Positions 16,080 through 24,978 are shown, numbered from the stretch's first letter. The stretch is 64,000 nucleotides of DNA from an uncultured Bacteroides sp. (GCF_959029255.1 NZ_CAUFUE010000018.1:43045-107044); one strand, 5' to 3'. Notes: a model not told the origin generated them from the sequence alone. Translations and numbers: made by a program.

Positions 16080-16502
16080 ATGTCAGAAATAGAAAATCAA
16101 GATATCCGTTGGAAGCAACGTTTTCAGAACTACGAGAAAGCTTTCCATCGACTTTCGCGAGCCATAAACGTAGTGAAAGCCACCCCCGACGATGATTTGC
16201 TGCAATCCGGTCTGGTCCAAACCTACGAATACACCTTTGAGTTGGCATGGAAAACCCTGAAAGACTATTTGGAACTGGAAGGTTTTTTGTTACGTTCCCC
16301 TCGTGAAACCATTCGCCAAGGATTTCAGAGTGGTTATATCACGAATGCCGAAGACTGGTTGCAAGCCCTGTCCGATCGTAATCTCACAGTTCACATCTAT
16401 GATGATGAAATAATCTCCCGTGTACTGAAAGACATTTTTGAGCGTTATTTCTTTATCTTGCAAACCTTTTACGAAACTTTTAAACTCAAAATAGATGAGT
16501 GA
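16080..16502 (+). CDS. HEPN-type protein (HI0074 family), putative toxin or nucleotidyltransferase partner
   Basis: A 140-residue all-helical protein of the nucleotidyltransferase substrate-binding (HI0074) family, a branch of the HEPN superfamily. It begins MSEIENQDIRWKQRFQNYEKA and carries the family stretch TYEYTFELAWKTLKDYLE. Around residue 99 it has RNLTVH, an R-N-x3-H arrangement like the RNase motif of toxic HEPN proteins. Its last 8 bp overlap the MNT gene, so the two are translationally coupled. In MNT-HEPN systems the transferase AMPylates and silences the HEPN RNase. Whether this pair acts as toxin-antitoxin here is inference. Confidence 0.85.
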   Translation: MSEIENQDIRWKQRFQNYEKAFHRLSRAINVVKATPDDDLLQSGLVQTYEYTFELAWKTLKDYLELEGFLLRSPRETIRQGFQSGYITNAEDWLQALSDRNLTVHIYDDEIISRVLKDIFERYFFILQTFYETFKLKIDE

Positions 16503-16812
16503 TGTCCTGTGGCAAAAATATGGTTTAAGCGAAGCCAACGGGCAACGCGTATCAGATGTCCTTTCCCTTTTCGGCGAAGTGCATGAAGCCATCCTGTTCG
16601 GTTCGCGCGCCAAAGGGAACTACAAGCCGGGTTCTGATATAGACCTTGCTGTGAAAGGTACTGTTTCTAAAGATGTATTATCAAAATTACTCACCGCTTT
16701 TGAAGAATCCCTGTTGCCTTATTTTGTGGACGTGGTGGTGTATGGCAATATTGAGAATAAGGCGCTGCGGGAACATATTGACAGGGTGGGGGTAAGTATA
16801 TATCAAAAATAA
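16495..16812 (+). CDS. Minimal nucleotidyltransferase (MNT, HI0073 family), putative antitoxin
   Basis: A 105-residue DNA-polymerase-beta-fold nucleotidyltransferase with the signature GSRAKGNYKPGSDIDLAV (GSxxxG then DxD) around residues 36-54. It starts inside the preceding HEPN gene by 8 bp and ends where a glycosyltransferase fragment begins (shared base at 16812). Known MNT partners add AMP to a HEPN tyrosine. The pair interrupts an otherwise continuous glycan arm. Confidence 0.87.
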   Translation: MSDVLWQKYGLSEANGQRVSDVLSLFGEVHEAILFGSRAKGNYKPGSDIDLAVKGTVSKDVLSKLLTAFEESLLPYFVDVVVYGNIENKALREHIDRVGVSIYQK

Positions 16813-17038
16813 TGAAAGTATCTGTCATCATACCGGTTTATAACGTCTCTAAATATATTGAGCGTTGTCTTTTGTCTGTTCTCAACCAGACATGGGAGGA
16901 CTTGGAGATTATTCTGGTGGATGATTGTACGCCGGATAATTCGATGGGAATAGCACAGGCTTTGGATTGTTTTTATATTCATATGGTACAAAATACCTCA
17001 CGAATTACTACCTCATGAAGTTCTCTGTAAAAAAATAA
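16812..17038 (+). pseudogene. Remnant of a family 2 glycosyltransferase
   Basis: The first about 50 codons encode a clean GT2 N-terminus (MKVSVIIPVYNVSKYIERCL, then LEIILVDDCTPDNS). The sequence then departs from the family and the original frame stops at 17018. In another frame the next bases read YLTNYYLMKFSVKK before a stop at 17038, which resembles a GT2 C-terminus. This suggests a large internal deletion joining the two ends. The composition becomes strongly AT-rich from here onward. The C-terminal part is tentative. Confidence 0.65.
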
Positions 17039-17150
17039 GAATGTAAAATTCAGAAAATAAAATCTCTTTATACAGAGATTTATACATGAATGGTTTATGT
17101 TTACGAAAAAATGTAAGACTTTTATTGAAAAAGTAAATTAAAATAAAATA

Positions 17151-18797
17151 ATGAGAAAAGCTTTATCTTATAAGGTGACTTTTATATTGTTCTTTATATT
17201 GAACTTTGTACTTTCTGTTTGTTATAATATAGATAATGAAAAATTAGCCCTTCTTCCTAAAAGACTTATTTTAGCTCTTATCAATAGTATTGGGGTAAGT
17301 GTTGTTTTATTGGGTATACTATTTATATTTTATCGATACCTGAAACTTAATTTGCGAATATTTTTCCTTTGTATATTGTTTATAATAGATCTTGTAGAAA
17401 GTTTTGTGTTAATTACATTCAATTCATTGATTACACCTTCTATTATATTGGTCATTCTCGAAACCAATATGCAAGAGATTTCCGAATTTTTTGATACTGC
17501 ATATTTCGATGTATATACTTGCCTTACTTTATTGGTTATAATTATCATAGCCGGATTGTGTTTATTCTTTATACATAAGCTTGATTCATATCATTTCCCT
17601 AAATTTTTCAATCATAGTAAATTGAATGTTTACTTGGCGGTGACAGGAGGAATTGTTTATATACTTTTATCTTATTACACCATACACATGCGTAAAATCA
17701 TATCTTATCCTTCTTTAACAGGCATTGAGCGTTTGTATTATTCCATAAAAGTTACATTGCATGATAGAATCGATTATCAGAGAATAATGAGTTTAGTGAA
17801 AAAGGCGCAACCTGAGATACGGCAAGTACATGAGGGGGTTTCCAATATTGTATTGATTTTGGGAGAGTCGTTGTCAAAAGTACATATGAATTGCTATGGA
17901 TATTCTCTTCCAACTACACCCTATTTAAACGAAAGAATAAAAAACGGAGAAATTGTAGTTTTTGATAGTGTAATGACTAGGAAAACTGTAACTGTTGAAG
18001 CTCTGAAAGTAATAATGAGCTTTTATAATCATATGTCGGAAAGGTCGTGGTATGAGTATTATATGCTCCCTACAGTTATGCAATCGGCTGGATATAATAC
18101 TTTTTGGTTATCCAATCAGGAAAGCTTTGGAGTGGCTGATTTCAATATTTCGGCTGCGATAGCTTCTTCTGCAGAAAAAGTAATATATACGCACCAAAGA
18201 CATACTTCAGAGGATAAAGTTGGTTATTTTGATGAAGGAATACTTCCTTTTTTAGATGATTGTATTGGAAAAGGTTGGAAAAATTTTTATGTTTGTCACC
18301 TCATGGGTTCTCATTGGAGATATGCTAATCGATATCCTGAGGCTTTCAATAAATTTAACTCTGAAGATATTAAGAATAACAAGAGAAAATCCTTTAAAAA
18401 GATAATAGCAGAATATGATAACTCTGTACTTTATAATGACTATGTTGTCAATGAGATAATAAAGAGATTCCAAAAAAGTGAAAGTATTATTTTATATTTT
18501 CCCGATCATGGAGAAGAAGTATATGATACTCAGAATATGAATGGGCATCGAATGGATAATCCGACTTTAACAATGATGGAAATACCATTTTTTGTCTGGA
18601 TGTCGAAAACAATGCAGGAACATTATTCTTCATTGGTGTGCCGCATTAAGAAAGCTACTTCAAACCAATTTTATACGGAAAATATAATTCATACCGTATT
18701 GGACATAGGAGGAATAGAACTTTCTGGATATGATGCAACAAAGAGTCTTTTTTATAATGAAGAAAAAACAAATATAGAAACCGGTATATGTCACTGA
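17151..18797 (+). CDS. Phosphoethanolamine-transferase-like sulfatase-fold membrane enzyme
   Basis: A 548-residue inner-membrane protein with about five N-terminal helices (residues 5-190) and a periplasmic alkaline-phosphatase-fold domain. Metal-site motifs include VLILGESLSKVHMNCYGY near residue 236, a candidate nucleophile Thr in the MTRKTVTVEAL stretch, and PDHGEEVYD near residue 464. The layout matches EptA/LTA-synthase-type enzymes that transfer phosphoethanolamine or phosphoglycerol to lipids or glycans. It overlaps the flippase gene by 10 bp, suggesting that it decorates the same polymer. The exact donor and acceptor are unknown. Confidence 0.85.
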   Translation: MRKALSYKVTFILFFILNFVLSVCYNIDNEKLALLPKRLILALINSIGVSVVLLGILFIFYRYLKLNLRIFFLCILFIIDLVESFVLITFNSLITPSIILVILETNMQEISEFFDTAYFDVYTCLTLLVIIIIAGLCLFFIHKLDSYHFPKFFNHSKLNVYLAVTGGIVYILLSYYTIHMRKIISYPSLTGIERLYYSIKVTLHDRIDYQRIMSLVKKAQPEIRQVHEGVSNIVLILGESLSKVHMNCYGYSLPTTPYLNERIKNGEIVVFDSVMTRKTVTVEALKVIMSFYNHMSERSWYEYYMLPTVMQSAGYNTFWLSNQESFGVADFNISAAIASSAEKVIYTHQRHTSEDKVGYFDEGILPFLDDCIGKGWKNFYVCHLMGSHWRYANRYPEAFNKFNSEDIKNNKRKSFKKIIAEYDNSVLYNDYVVNEIIKRFQKSESIILYFPDHGEEVYDTQNMNGHRMDNPTLTMMEIPFFVWMSKTMQEHYSSLVCRIKKATSNQFYTENIIHTVLDIGGIELSGYDATKSLFYNEEKTNIETGICH

Positions 18798-20224
18798 AGA
18801 ATCAGGCTATAAAGGGCTTTTTTTGGAATTCTATAGAACGTTTCTCTGCTCAAGGAATTCAATTTGTATTGACGATATTTATTGCGCGTATATTGTCACC
18901 AGATGATTATGGTCTGATAGCAATGTTGAGCATTTTTATGGCTGTTGCACAAGTGCTTGTTGACAGTGGATTTGGAAACGCACTGATACAGAAAAAAGAA
19001 CGTAGTGAAGTGGATTATAGTACTGCATTTTATTTTAATATAATCGTTTCCATAATAATATATCTTCTACTCTATTTTACTTCTCCTTTGATTGCAAATT
19101 TTTATGAACAATCTCAATTAACACAAATTGCGCGTGTATTTGGTTTTGTGCTTATTATAAATTCATTTTCTATCGTTCAACAAGCTAGGTTGACCATTTT
19201 GCTTGATTTCAAGAAACAGGCTGTTGCATCTCTTATTTCGGTAGTGGTAAGTGGAATTGTCGGAATATATATAGCATATTGTGGATATGGGGTATGGGCA
19301 TTGGTATGGCAAGCTATATTTGCAGCATTTTGCAGGGGAGTGATATTTTGGATATATGCTCATTGGTTTCCCGGATATGTATTTTCAATGAGATCTTTTC
19401 ATTATATGTTTTCGTTTGGTTCCCGTTTGATGTTAGCTTCCTTGTTACATACAGTTTACACTAATATGTATTCATTGGTAGTGGGAAAGGTTTTCACTGC
19501 TTCTACTTTAGGGTATTTTAATCGGGCTTTCACTTTAGGACAATTCCCTGTACAAAACTTTTCGGTTATTATTCTGAAAGTACTATATCCGATTCAATGT
19601 CGTTTTCAGGATGATTTGGAGAAGTTCAATTATATATTTGTTAACTATCTGCGTTTCTCATGTTTTGTTTTATTTCCTATAATGATAGGAATGTTTGTTT
19701 TGGCAGAACCATTGATATCTGTATTGTTGACGGATAAATGGTTACCAGCTGTTCCTTTTTTACAAATAATCTGTTTGGCTGGTATGTGGAATCCTGTGAT
19801 GCAAATCAATGTTTCGGTTTTGGATGCTAAGGGTAGAAGCGACTATCATTTACAATCAGAAATAATAAAAAAAATATTGGCATTTGTTATTTTATTTGTT
19901 TCTTTACCTTTAGGGATAAAAATGATATGCGTGGGACTTGTGGTTTACGCATTTACTGATATGGCTATTATTATTTGGTATACAAGGCGGCTGACAGGAA
20001 TAGGATATTGTAGACAAATCAAGATTTTGTTACCTGTTATATTACTCAGTACAACGATGGGAAGTGTTGCATGGTTGGCTTCCTCGTTATTTACAGATGC
20101 GTGGCTTCGTTTACTTGTAGGTATAACTGTAGGAGGTATTTGGTACTTGGGTGGTGCTTGGATTTTTCATTTTAAAGAGTGGGAATATGGAAAAAAAATT
20201 ATTTGTAACAGCTCGTTGGAATAG
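18788..20224 (+). CDS. Wzx-type polysaccharide flippase (MOP superfamily)
   Basis: A 478-residue protein with about twelve to fourteen hydrophobic segments, beginning MSLKNQAIKGFFWNSIERF. This start and the following FVLTIFIARILSPDDYGLIAM are typical of lipopolysaccharide/colanic-acid exporters of the WzxC type. It would flip undecaprenyl-linked repeat units across the inner membrane. It starts 10 bp inside the phosphoethanolamine-transferase-like gene, and the next gene starts inside its 3' end, so translation is coupled across all three. It is the only flippase in the window and probably serves both glycan arms. Confidence 0.88.
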   Translation: MSLKNQAIKGFFWNSIERFSAQGIQFVLTIFIARILSPDDYGLIAMLSIFMAVAQVLVDSGFGNALIQKKERSEVDYSTAFYFNIIVSIIIYLLLYFTSPLIANFYEQSQLTQIARVFGFVLIINSFSIVQQARLTILLDFKKQAVASLISVVVSGIVGIYIAYCGYGVWALVWQAIFAAFCRGVIFWIYAHWFPGYVFSMRSFHYMFSFGSRLMLASLLHTVYTNMYSLVVGKVFTASTLGYFNRAFTLGQFPVQNFSVIILKVLYPIQCRFQDDLEKFNYIFVNYLRFSCFVLFPIMIGMFVLAEPLISVLLTDKWLPAVPFLQIICLAGMWNPVMQINVSVLDAKGRSDYHLQSEIIKKILAFVILFVSLPLGIKMICVGLVVYAFTDMAIIIWYTRRLTGIGYCRQIKILLPVILLSTTMGSVAWLASSLFTDAWLRLLVGITVGGIWYLGGAWIFHFKEWEYGKKIICNSSLE

Positions 20225-21290
20225 GTCGGACATCAGGAAAACGTGGTCTGGAAGTGGATATGCCCTTTGGCAAGGACTTTCCAAAAACTTTCGTGTAGAA
20301 AAAATTGCTTTGGTAAATACATGGTGGTATCGCTGTTTGCAATTAGCCCGTCGTGTCGGAATGAGGTTTCTATCAAAACCATTGGAAGATATACAAACTA
20401 ATATTTTAAGGAAACAGATTCAACAATATAAGAATATACCGGTATTTATGATAACGGGAGTTTTTGAAGTAGAAAATCCTTCATATTTGTACATGGATAA
20501 TATTTGGGAAGTAGCTCATTTGTTAACATCTTCAGAAGCACAAAATAAACATTATTTCAATCATTTTTTTAGTTATTCTTCCCAAGAAATTTCATTTCAG
20601 ATTACCCGCCAATATAATGTTTTTTCTAAAAGTAAAGCAATTTTTTTGATGGGGCATTGGCTTGCCGACTATATGAAAGATATTTATCCGGAGTTCAAAG
20701 ACAAGATATATGCAGTTGGTGGAGGATGCAATGCATACTCTTTCAATTCTGATGAGATACGTCGTGGAAACAAAATATTATTTGTAGGTAAGGCATTTTT
20801 GCGTAAGGGAGGTGATATCGTGGTGGAAGCTTTTCGATTACTGCGTGCCAATTATAAAAAAGATGCAGAATTAATTATAGTAGGTCCTAAAACTCTGCCA
20901 GATAAATATAGGGGAGAAGGAATTATATTCAAAGGTTGTCTCTCTTTTGAAGAGGTTGGGAGATTGATGAAGATGTGCGATGTTTTTTGCATGCCTTCCC
21001 GATTCGAGGCTTATGGGCTTGTTTTTGTGGAAGCTTTGTTGAACGGACTTCCTTGCATCGGAAGGAATGCATTTGAAATGCCTTATTTTATCGAACCTGG
21101 TATTACGGGTGAGTTGATAGATGAAGATGACCCAGAGGTACTTGCAAGGAAGATTGTAGACGTTATGGCTAATGATGAAATGAAACATGCAGTAGCAGAA
21201 AGGAGAAATGAATATGAGTCATATTATAATTGGGATAGGGTTTGTGCAGATATAACCCGTATTATAAAAGAGAAAGAAAATGAAAGATAA
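20187..21290 (+). CDS. GT4-type glycosyltransferase
   Basis: A 367-residue GT-B fold glycosyltransferase. The C-terminal donor-binding domain shows ILFVGKAFLRKGGDIVVEAF and PSRFEAYGLVFVEALL, the E-x7-E-like signature of GT4 enzymes. ATG 20187 (MEKKLFVTARWNR) is preferred to an earlier GTG at 20151; it lies 38 bp inside the flippase gene. It ends with an 11-bp overlap with the next GT2. Donor and acceptor sugars cannot be read from sequence. Confidence 0.85.
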   Translation: MEKKLFVTARWNRSDIRKTWSGSGYALWQGLSKNFRVEKIALVNTWWYRCLQLARRVGMRFLSKPLEDIQTNILRKQIQQYKNIPVFMITGVFEVENPSYLYMDNIWEVAHLLTSSEAQNKHYFNHFFSYSSQEISFQITRQYNVFSKSKAIFLMGHWLADYMKDIYPEFKDKIYAVGGGCNAYSFNSDEIRRGNKILFVGKAFLRKGGDIVVEAFRLLRANYKKDAELIIVGPKTLPDKYRGEGIIFKGCLSFEEVGRLMKMCDVFCMPSRFEAYGLVFVEALLNGLPCIGRNAFEMPYFIEPGITGELIDEDDPEVLARKIVDVMANDEMKHAVAERRNEYESYYNWDRVCADITRIIKEKENER

Positions 21291-22170
21291 ATTAGTTTCT
21301 ATCATTACAATTAACTATAATGGTTTGCAGGATACATGTGAACTTATTGAGTCTTTGCAAAAGTATGAAACATATCCTTATGAAATCATAGTAGTTGATA
21401 ATGCTTCACAAGGTGATGATGTGGATAAGCTCAGTAATCGGAAATATCCTTTTGTAAAGTTGATACGTAGTGATAAAAATCTAGGGTTTGCCGGTGGTAA
21501 TAATTTAGGGATTAAATATGCAAAGGGAGAATATCTCTTTTTTTTAAATAACGATATGGTCGTGAAATCTCCCGTAATAGAAAATTTAGTCAATCGCTTG
21601 TGCGCAAATCCACTTATTGCGGGAATATCTCCGATGATACGTTTCTTTTATCGTCCCAACGAAATACAATATTATGGTTATCGTGATTTATCAGTTATTT
21701 CGGTGATGAGAAGGACCGAGTATTTTGATATTTCTCGTATGGACGAATATCTTCATGCTCAGAAAACGGAAGTTTTACATGGAGGAGCTATGATGTTTCA
21801 TCGTGAAGCTATTGAGAAGGTAGGAGTAATGACCGAGGTTTATTTTCTCTTTTATGAGGAATTTGATTGGAGTCGTCGTTTCCGCGAAGCAGGTTATGAG
21901 CTTTGGTATGATCCTGCTTCTATTGTCTATCATAAAGAAAGTGCTACAATAAAGCCATTGACTGCTTTTCGTGAATTTTATTTGACGAGGAGTCGTATGA
22001 TTTTTACTAGACGTAATAATAAAAGGCTTGTTCGTATTCTGTCCTGTCTGTATTTGATATTCATTTCTGCTCCGAATAAGACTCAAAGATATGCCCGTGA
22101 AGGAAACTGGCATATGATACCTTCTGTGTGGTGCGGTGCTTTTTCAGGATTATTGGTTAAAATACACTGA
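21280..22170 (+). CDS. GT2 glycosyltransferase (rhamnosyltransferase-like)
   Basis: A 296-residue GT-A fold enzyme. SIITINYNGLQDTCELIESL opens the nucleotide-binding fold, DKNLGFAGGNNLGIKYA follows, and the metal motif is NND in YLFFLNNDMVV. The arrangement resembles rhamnosyl-type GT2 enzymes (WcaA/GT2 'NLGFAGGNN' group). A single hydrophobic patch near the C-terminus may touch the membrane. It overlaps the previous gene by 11 bp and is 5 bp from the next GT2. Confidence 0.87.
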   Translation: MKDKLVSIITINYNGLQDTCELIESLQKYETYPYEIIVVDNASQGDDVDKLSNRKYPFVKLIRSDKNLGFAGGNNLGIKYAKGEYLFFLNNDMVVKSPVIENLVNRLCANPLIAGISPMIRFFYRPNEIQYYGYRDLSVISVMRRTEYFDISRMDEYLHAQKTEVLHGGAMMFHREAIEKVGVMTEVYFLFYEEFDWSRRFREAGYELWYDPASIVYHKESATIKPLTAFREFYLTRSRMIFTRRNNKRLVRILSCLYLIFISAPNKTQRYAREGNWHMIPSVWCGAFSGLLVKIH

Positions 22171-22175
22171 TTATT

Positions 22176-23234
22176 ATGGAGAAAAAATTACCACTTATTT
22201 CATTGGGTATCCCTGTTTACAATGCTGCTGGACTGATAGAACAAACTTTATTGTCAGTTTTAAACCAAACATATCCGAATATAGAATATCTACTTATTGA
22301 TGATAAAGGAGACAGCATGGATATTGTTCATAAAGTTGTAGGAAAGCATCCGCGTGGTGGAGTAGTAAAGATTATTGACCAAGGACAAAATATGGGTATA
22401 GGAATGGCTCGTAATGCCATACTTGATAATGCCACAGGTGAATATTTGTTCACGATGGATTGTGACGATGTAATAGCATTGGATTGTATAGAGACTCTTT
22501 ATGGTTATATGTCAGAACATCCTGTAGATTTTGTTGCAGGTTCTTTTGTACGTAAAGATATGGACGGTCATCAGTATGCCGGATGTCAGTATACAGATAC
22601 TTTAATAGAGGGTAATCATTATCCTGTTGCTCGTTATCGTTATGGACAGAAGAAAGAAATTTTTGTTGCGACATGGAATAAACTTTATTCTTTGGCTTTT
22701 TTAAGACATTATCATATCCGGTGTAAAGAAGGGCATTTTAATGAAGATCCTTGGTTCACTTATCAAGTGATTATCAATGCTTCTTCTTGTAGGCTTGTCC
22801 CAGAGTATACTTTATTTTATACATGCAATCCCCAATCCGTATCCGGAATTTCTGCTGTAAAAGGTTATTCTCCACAAATCGCACGGCAATTTGTGGAGAT
22901 ACAAAAACTGAAGTCTGCGTATATACGTTCGTTGGTGAGTGAAGATTTTTATAGGGATTTGTTATTAGATATAATGCAAATGAGTATTTATCATGCTTAT
23001 CGTATTTGTTGTTCTGTTTTATTGCCTAAAAAAATGAACAATGAATTACTACGTGAAATATTGACTTTATCATGTTTCATGCCCCAAAACAATGTTGGAA
23101 AGAAATCATTCAAATATATGTTTTTTCGTTTTATCTTTGCATTACCTATGTGTTGTAAACTTGTTTTAATCAAATTGACTGTCAAAATACATGTGAAGCA
23201 AAAAATTCGAAAGTGGATACATTTCAATAGCTAA
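22176..23234 (+). CDS. GT2 glycosyltransferase
   Basis: A 352-residue enzyme with the typical GT2 start PLISLGIPVYNAAGLIEQTL, the LSVLNQTYPNIEYLLIDD stretch and the metal motif DCDD in FTMDCDDVIA. The C-terminal third is helical and basic (ending KQKIRKWIHFNS), suggesting peripheral membrane binding. It is the last gene of the plus-strand arm and is followed by a bidirectional terminator. Confidence 0.87.
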   Translation: MEKKLPLISLGIPVYNAAGLIEQTLLSVLNQTYPNIEYLLIDDKGDSMDIVHKVVGKHPRGGVVKIIDQGQNMGIGMARNAILDNATGEYLFTMDCDDVIALDCIETLYGYMSEHPVDFVAGSFVRKDMDGHQYAGCQYTDTLIEGNHYPVARYRYGQKKEIFVATWNKLYSLAFLRHYHIRCKEGHFNEDPWFTYQVIINASSCRLVPEYTLFYTCNPQSVSGISAVKGYSPQIARQFVEIQKLKSAYIRSLVSEDFYRDLLLDIMQMSIYHAYRICCSVLLPKKMNNELLREILTLSCFMPQNNVGKKSFKYMFFRFIFALPMCCKLVLIKLTVKIHVKQKIRKWIHFNS

Positions 23235-23250
23235 CCTAAATGGGGAATAT

Positions 23251-23292
23251 AAAAAAACGGGCAATAATTAATTTTCATTGCCCGTTTTTTTA
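23251..23292. terminator. Bidirectional terminator between the glycan arm and the amidase gene
   Basis: AAAAAACGGGCAAT, a short AT loop, then ATTGCCCGTTTTTTT. The A-run and T-run on either side allow function for both converging transcripts. Confidence 0.88.
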
Positions 23293-23736
23293 TTACCACC
23301 GTTCTTTTTTTACCTCGAAACACGGACACTCCTTTGTCCACTCCATCGGTTCCACCTCCCCGTTGCCGTTCAAGTCTGGACTGAGATCTCGGTGTCCCAC
23401 GACCCGTGCGCCGGGATAGTCCATCAATAACGCACGTACCAATACGCGGAGCGAATGTCGTTGCCATTCCGTGCGGGTATCCTTAGGATTTCCATAATGG
23501 TCCAGTCCACCCTCATAGCAGATGCCTATACTGTGAGCATTGTAGCCCCGCGCGTGGGCACCAACCCTCTCTACCGCACGTGTAGTCCGGATTTTTCCGT
23601 CACGACGCACATAGAAATGATAACCTGTTCCATCAAATCCACGTTGGCGGTGCGAAATCTCCAATGCCTGTTCGGTAAAAGGGCAATCCTCGCACGTAGC
23701 GCTACAATGTATCACAATCAAATCAATAAAGCGCAT
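23293..23736 (-). CDS. N-acetylmuramoyl-L-alanine amidase (T7-lysozyme/PGRP type)
   Basis: A 147-residue zinc amidase. The expected zinc ligands are visible: His10 (IVIHCSA), His115 (VVGHRDLS) and Cys137 or Cys139 (KECPCF), with the active-site region TGYHFYV at 37-43. There is no signal peptide. It cleaves the peptide-sugar link of peptidoglycan. It is the last gene of a minus-strand module that in Bacteroides commonly adjoins capsule loci; its job there is not known. Confidence 0.92.
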   Translation of the reverse strand: MRFIDLIVIHCSATCEDCPFTEQALEISHRQRGFDGTGYHFYVRRDGKIRTTRAVERVGAHARGYNAHSIGICYEGGLDHYGNPKDTRTEWQRHSLRVLVRALLMDYPGARVVGHRDLSPDLNGNGEVEPMEWTKECPCFEVKKERW

Positions 23737-23764
23737 TGCCTTATACTTTATCCCTTATGCCAGG

Positions 23765-23866
23765 TTACACATTCATCGCATTTGCCCCGAAGACGCCGAG
23801 AACGGCGGAAGCCACAGCGATTACTACTTTCAAAATTGTATCCCAAAGTCCTGTCTTTTTACTCAT
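23765..23866 (-). CDS. 'Smalltalk' small membrane protein
   Basis: A 33-residue protein, MSKKTGLWDTILKVVIAVAS followed by AVLGVFGANAMNV, with one membrane helix over about residues 10-28. It sits between the HU-like gene and the amidase, 28 bp upstream of the amidase start. Tiny proteins with the LWDTILKVVIAVASA core are found at this position in many Bacteroides loci and are called smalltalk proteins. A holin-like helper for the amidase would fit the size and neighbour, but this is inference. Confidence 0.8.
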   Translation of the reverse strand: MSKKTGLWDTILKVVIAVASAVLGVFGANAMNV

Positions 23867-23897
23867 AATCTTAATAATTTAGGTTTGTAATCAATAT

Positions 23898-23974
23898 CTG
23901 ACCACGGAAAACACAGAGTCTCATCATATTTTAATCCTTCAATCCATGTAAATCCGTATCCTCCGTGGTGAAAG
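23898..23974. repeat. Degenerate copy of the CACAGAGGACACAGAGG / CTCCGTGGTGAA inverted repeat
   Basis: The left arm CCACGGAAAACACAGAG faces TCCGTATCCTCCGTGGTGAA, with ATTTTAATCC and TAAATCCG remnants inside. It lies directly after the HU-like gene. Confidence 0.6.
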
Positions 23975-23978
23975 AAAA

Positions 23979-24482
23979 TTATCCCAATGGATTTTCGTTC
24001 TGGTCTTCTCCTGCGCCACCCTCCGAATTACCGCCGCCCGACGGAGTGCTGCCGTCTTTCGATACCAGTTCAAAGACAATATTGTTTGGCGCACCTTTGG
24101 TGGTGGCGTTCGTGTCATTCACCAGTCTCAAGGTATTCGCCACTTTGAAGCGAATATTCACCTTTTCGATATTCTTTACGGTACAATCTTTCGCCGCCTC
24201 GGTGGCACGGCAACGGAATGTGGTGTGGAAAATACCGAAACCGTCCAAGCGGACACTATTGCCGTCGGTGAGGGTTTGTCTCATCTGGCGTACAATGGCC
24301 TTGCCTACGTGTTCCACATCTTCGGCAGACATACCTCCCAACGCTTCAATATCCTGCGCAATACGTTGTAAATCAAAAATCTTGGCATCTTTCGACTTCC
24401 GTCTCAGGGTGTAGACCATTGGGGAATTTTTATCGCCCACTGTTTTGTGGCGCTGTGCGCGCACTACTAATGCATTTGACAT
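23979..24482 (-). CDS. HU-like DNA-binding protein with Gly-rich tail
   Basis: A 167-residue member of the enlarged HU-like family of Bacteroides. The region about 35-125 shows the helical dimer part (IAQDIEALGGMSAEDVEHVGKAIV), then the beta-arm portion (GNSVRLDGFGIFHTTFRC). The tail (about 143-167) is Gly/Ser/Asn rich. Such proteins bind and bend DNA. Position in the module: downstream of DUF4248, upstream of smalltalk and the amidase. Confidence 0.85.
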   Translation of the reverse strand: MSNALVVRAQRHKTVGDKNSPMVYTLRRKSKDAKIFDLQRIAQDIEALGGMSAEDVEHVGKAIVRQMRQTLTDGNSVRLDGFGIFHTTFRCRATEAAKDCTVKNIEKVNIRFKVANTLRLVNDTNATTKGAPNNIVFELVSKDGSTPSGGGNSEGGAGEDQNENPLG

Positions 24483-24581
24483 AATTTTTTTTAATGTTTA
24501 AGTTAAAAAAACAAGTTTACTTTCACTTGAAATCTCGGGGGAAATTTTCTGCAGCAAAAATCCCTTATCGTTTCGTTGAAA

Positions 24582-24589
24582 CAAAGATA
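24582..24589 (-). promoter_or_regulatory. Promoter -7 box for the HU-like gene
   Basis: TATCTTTG on the minus strand, about 100 bp upstream of the HU-like start, matching TAnnTTTG. Confidence 0.55.
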
Positions 24590-24609
24590 CTACATCGGGC
24601 AAGGGAGTA

Positions 24610-24669
24610 CAGAGGTTCACGGAGGTTAGCGGAGGTTTACGGAGAATAATGAAGGATAACGGAGGATAA
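24610..24669. repeat. Six 10-bp tandem repeats (CGGAGGTTAA-like)
   Basis: CAGAGGTTCA, CGGAGGTTAG, CGGAGGTTTA, CGGAGAATAA, TGAAGGATAA and CGGAGGATAA follow each other without gaps. The period is about one helical turn. The array lies just upstream of the HU-like promoter. Confidence 0.75.
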
Positions 24670-24674
24670 ATAGA

Positions 24675-24926
24675 TTAAGGTGTTCCTAAAATATTGACAA
24701 TGAGCCGGACTTGCGCGGGCGTATATCGTCTGTTTGTCCGGCTCATTCCTGTGGCAAGCAGGCATTGTTCCAATCCAGGTGCTGTGCGAATCCATTGATT
24801 AAATTGATTTACGGCAGTCTGTTGAGTCACTCCGTGGATATAACACAATGCCAGTTCTCCTTTTCCATAACTGCGAATGGGAAAAGGAGCTTCATCAAAA
24901 GAATTGATAGTTTTCATTTTATACAT
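24675..24926 (-). CDS. DUF4248 family protein
   Basis: An 83-residue protein (or 80 if the second Met is used) with the family features SYGKGELALCYIHGVTQQTAVNQF and a basic C-terminal half ending in YTPAQVRLIVNILGTP, suggestive of a small DNA-binding helical protein. It always seems to travel with the primase/DUF4373/HU-like module in Bacteroides. No function is established that I know of. Confidence 0.82.
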   Translation of the reverse strand: MYKMKTINSFDEAPFPIRSYGKGELALCYIHGVTQQTAVNQFNQWIRTAPGLEQCLLATGMSRTNRRYTPAQVRLIVNILGTP

Positions 24927-24978
24927 AAATTTTTAAGGCGTTTTTTTATTTGTTTAATCTATGTAAAGATACTGATTA

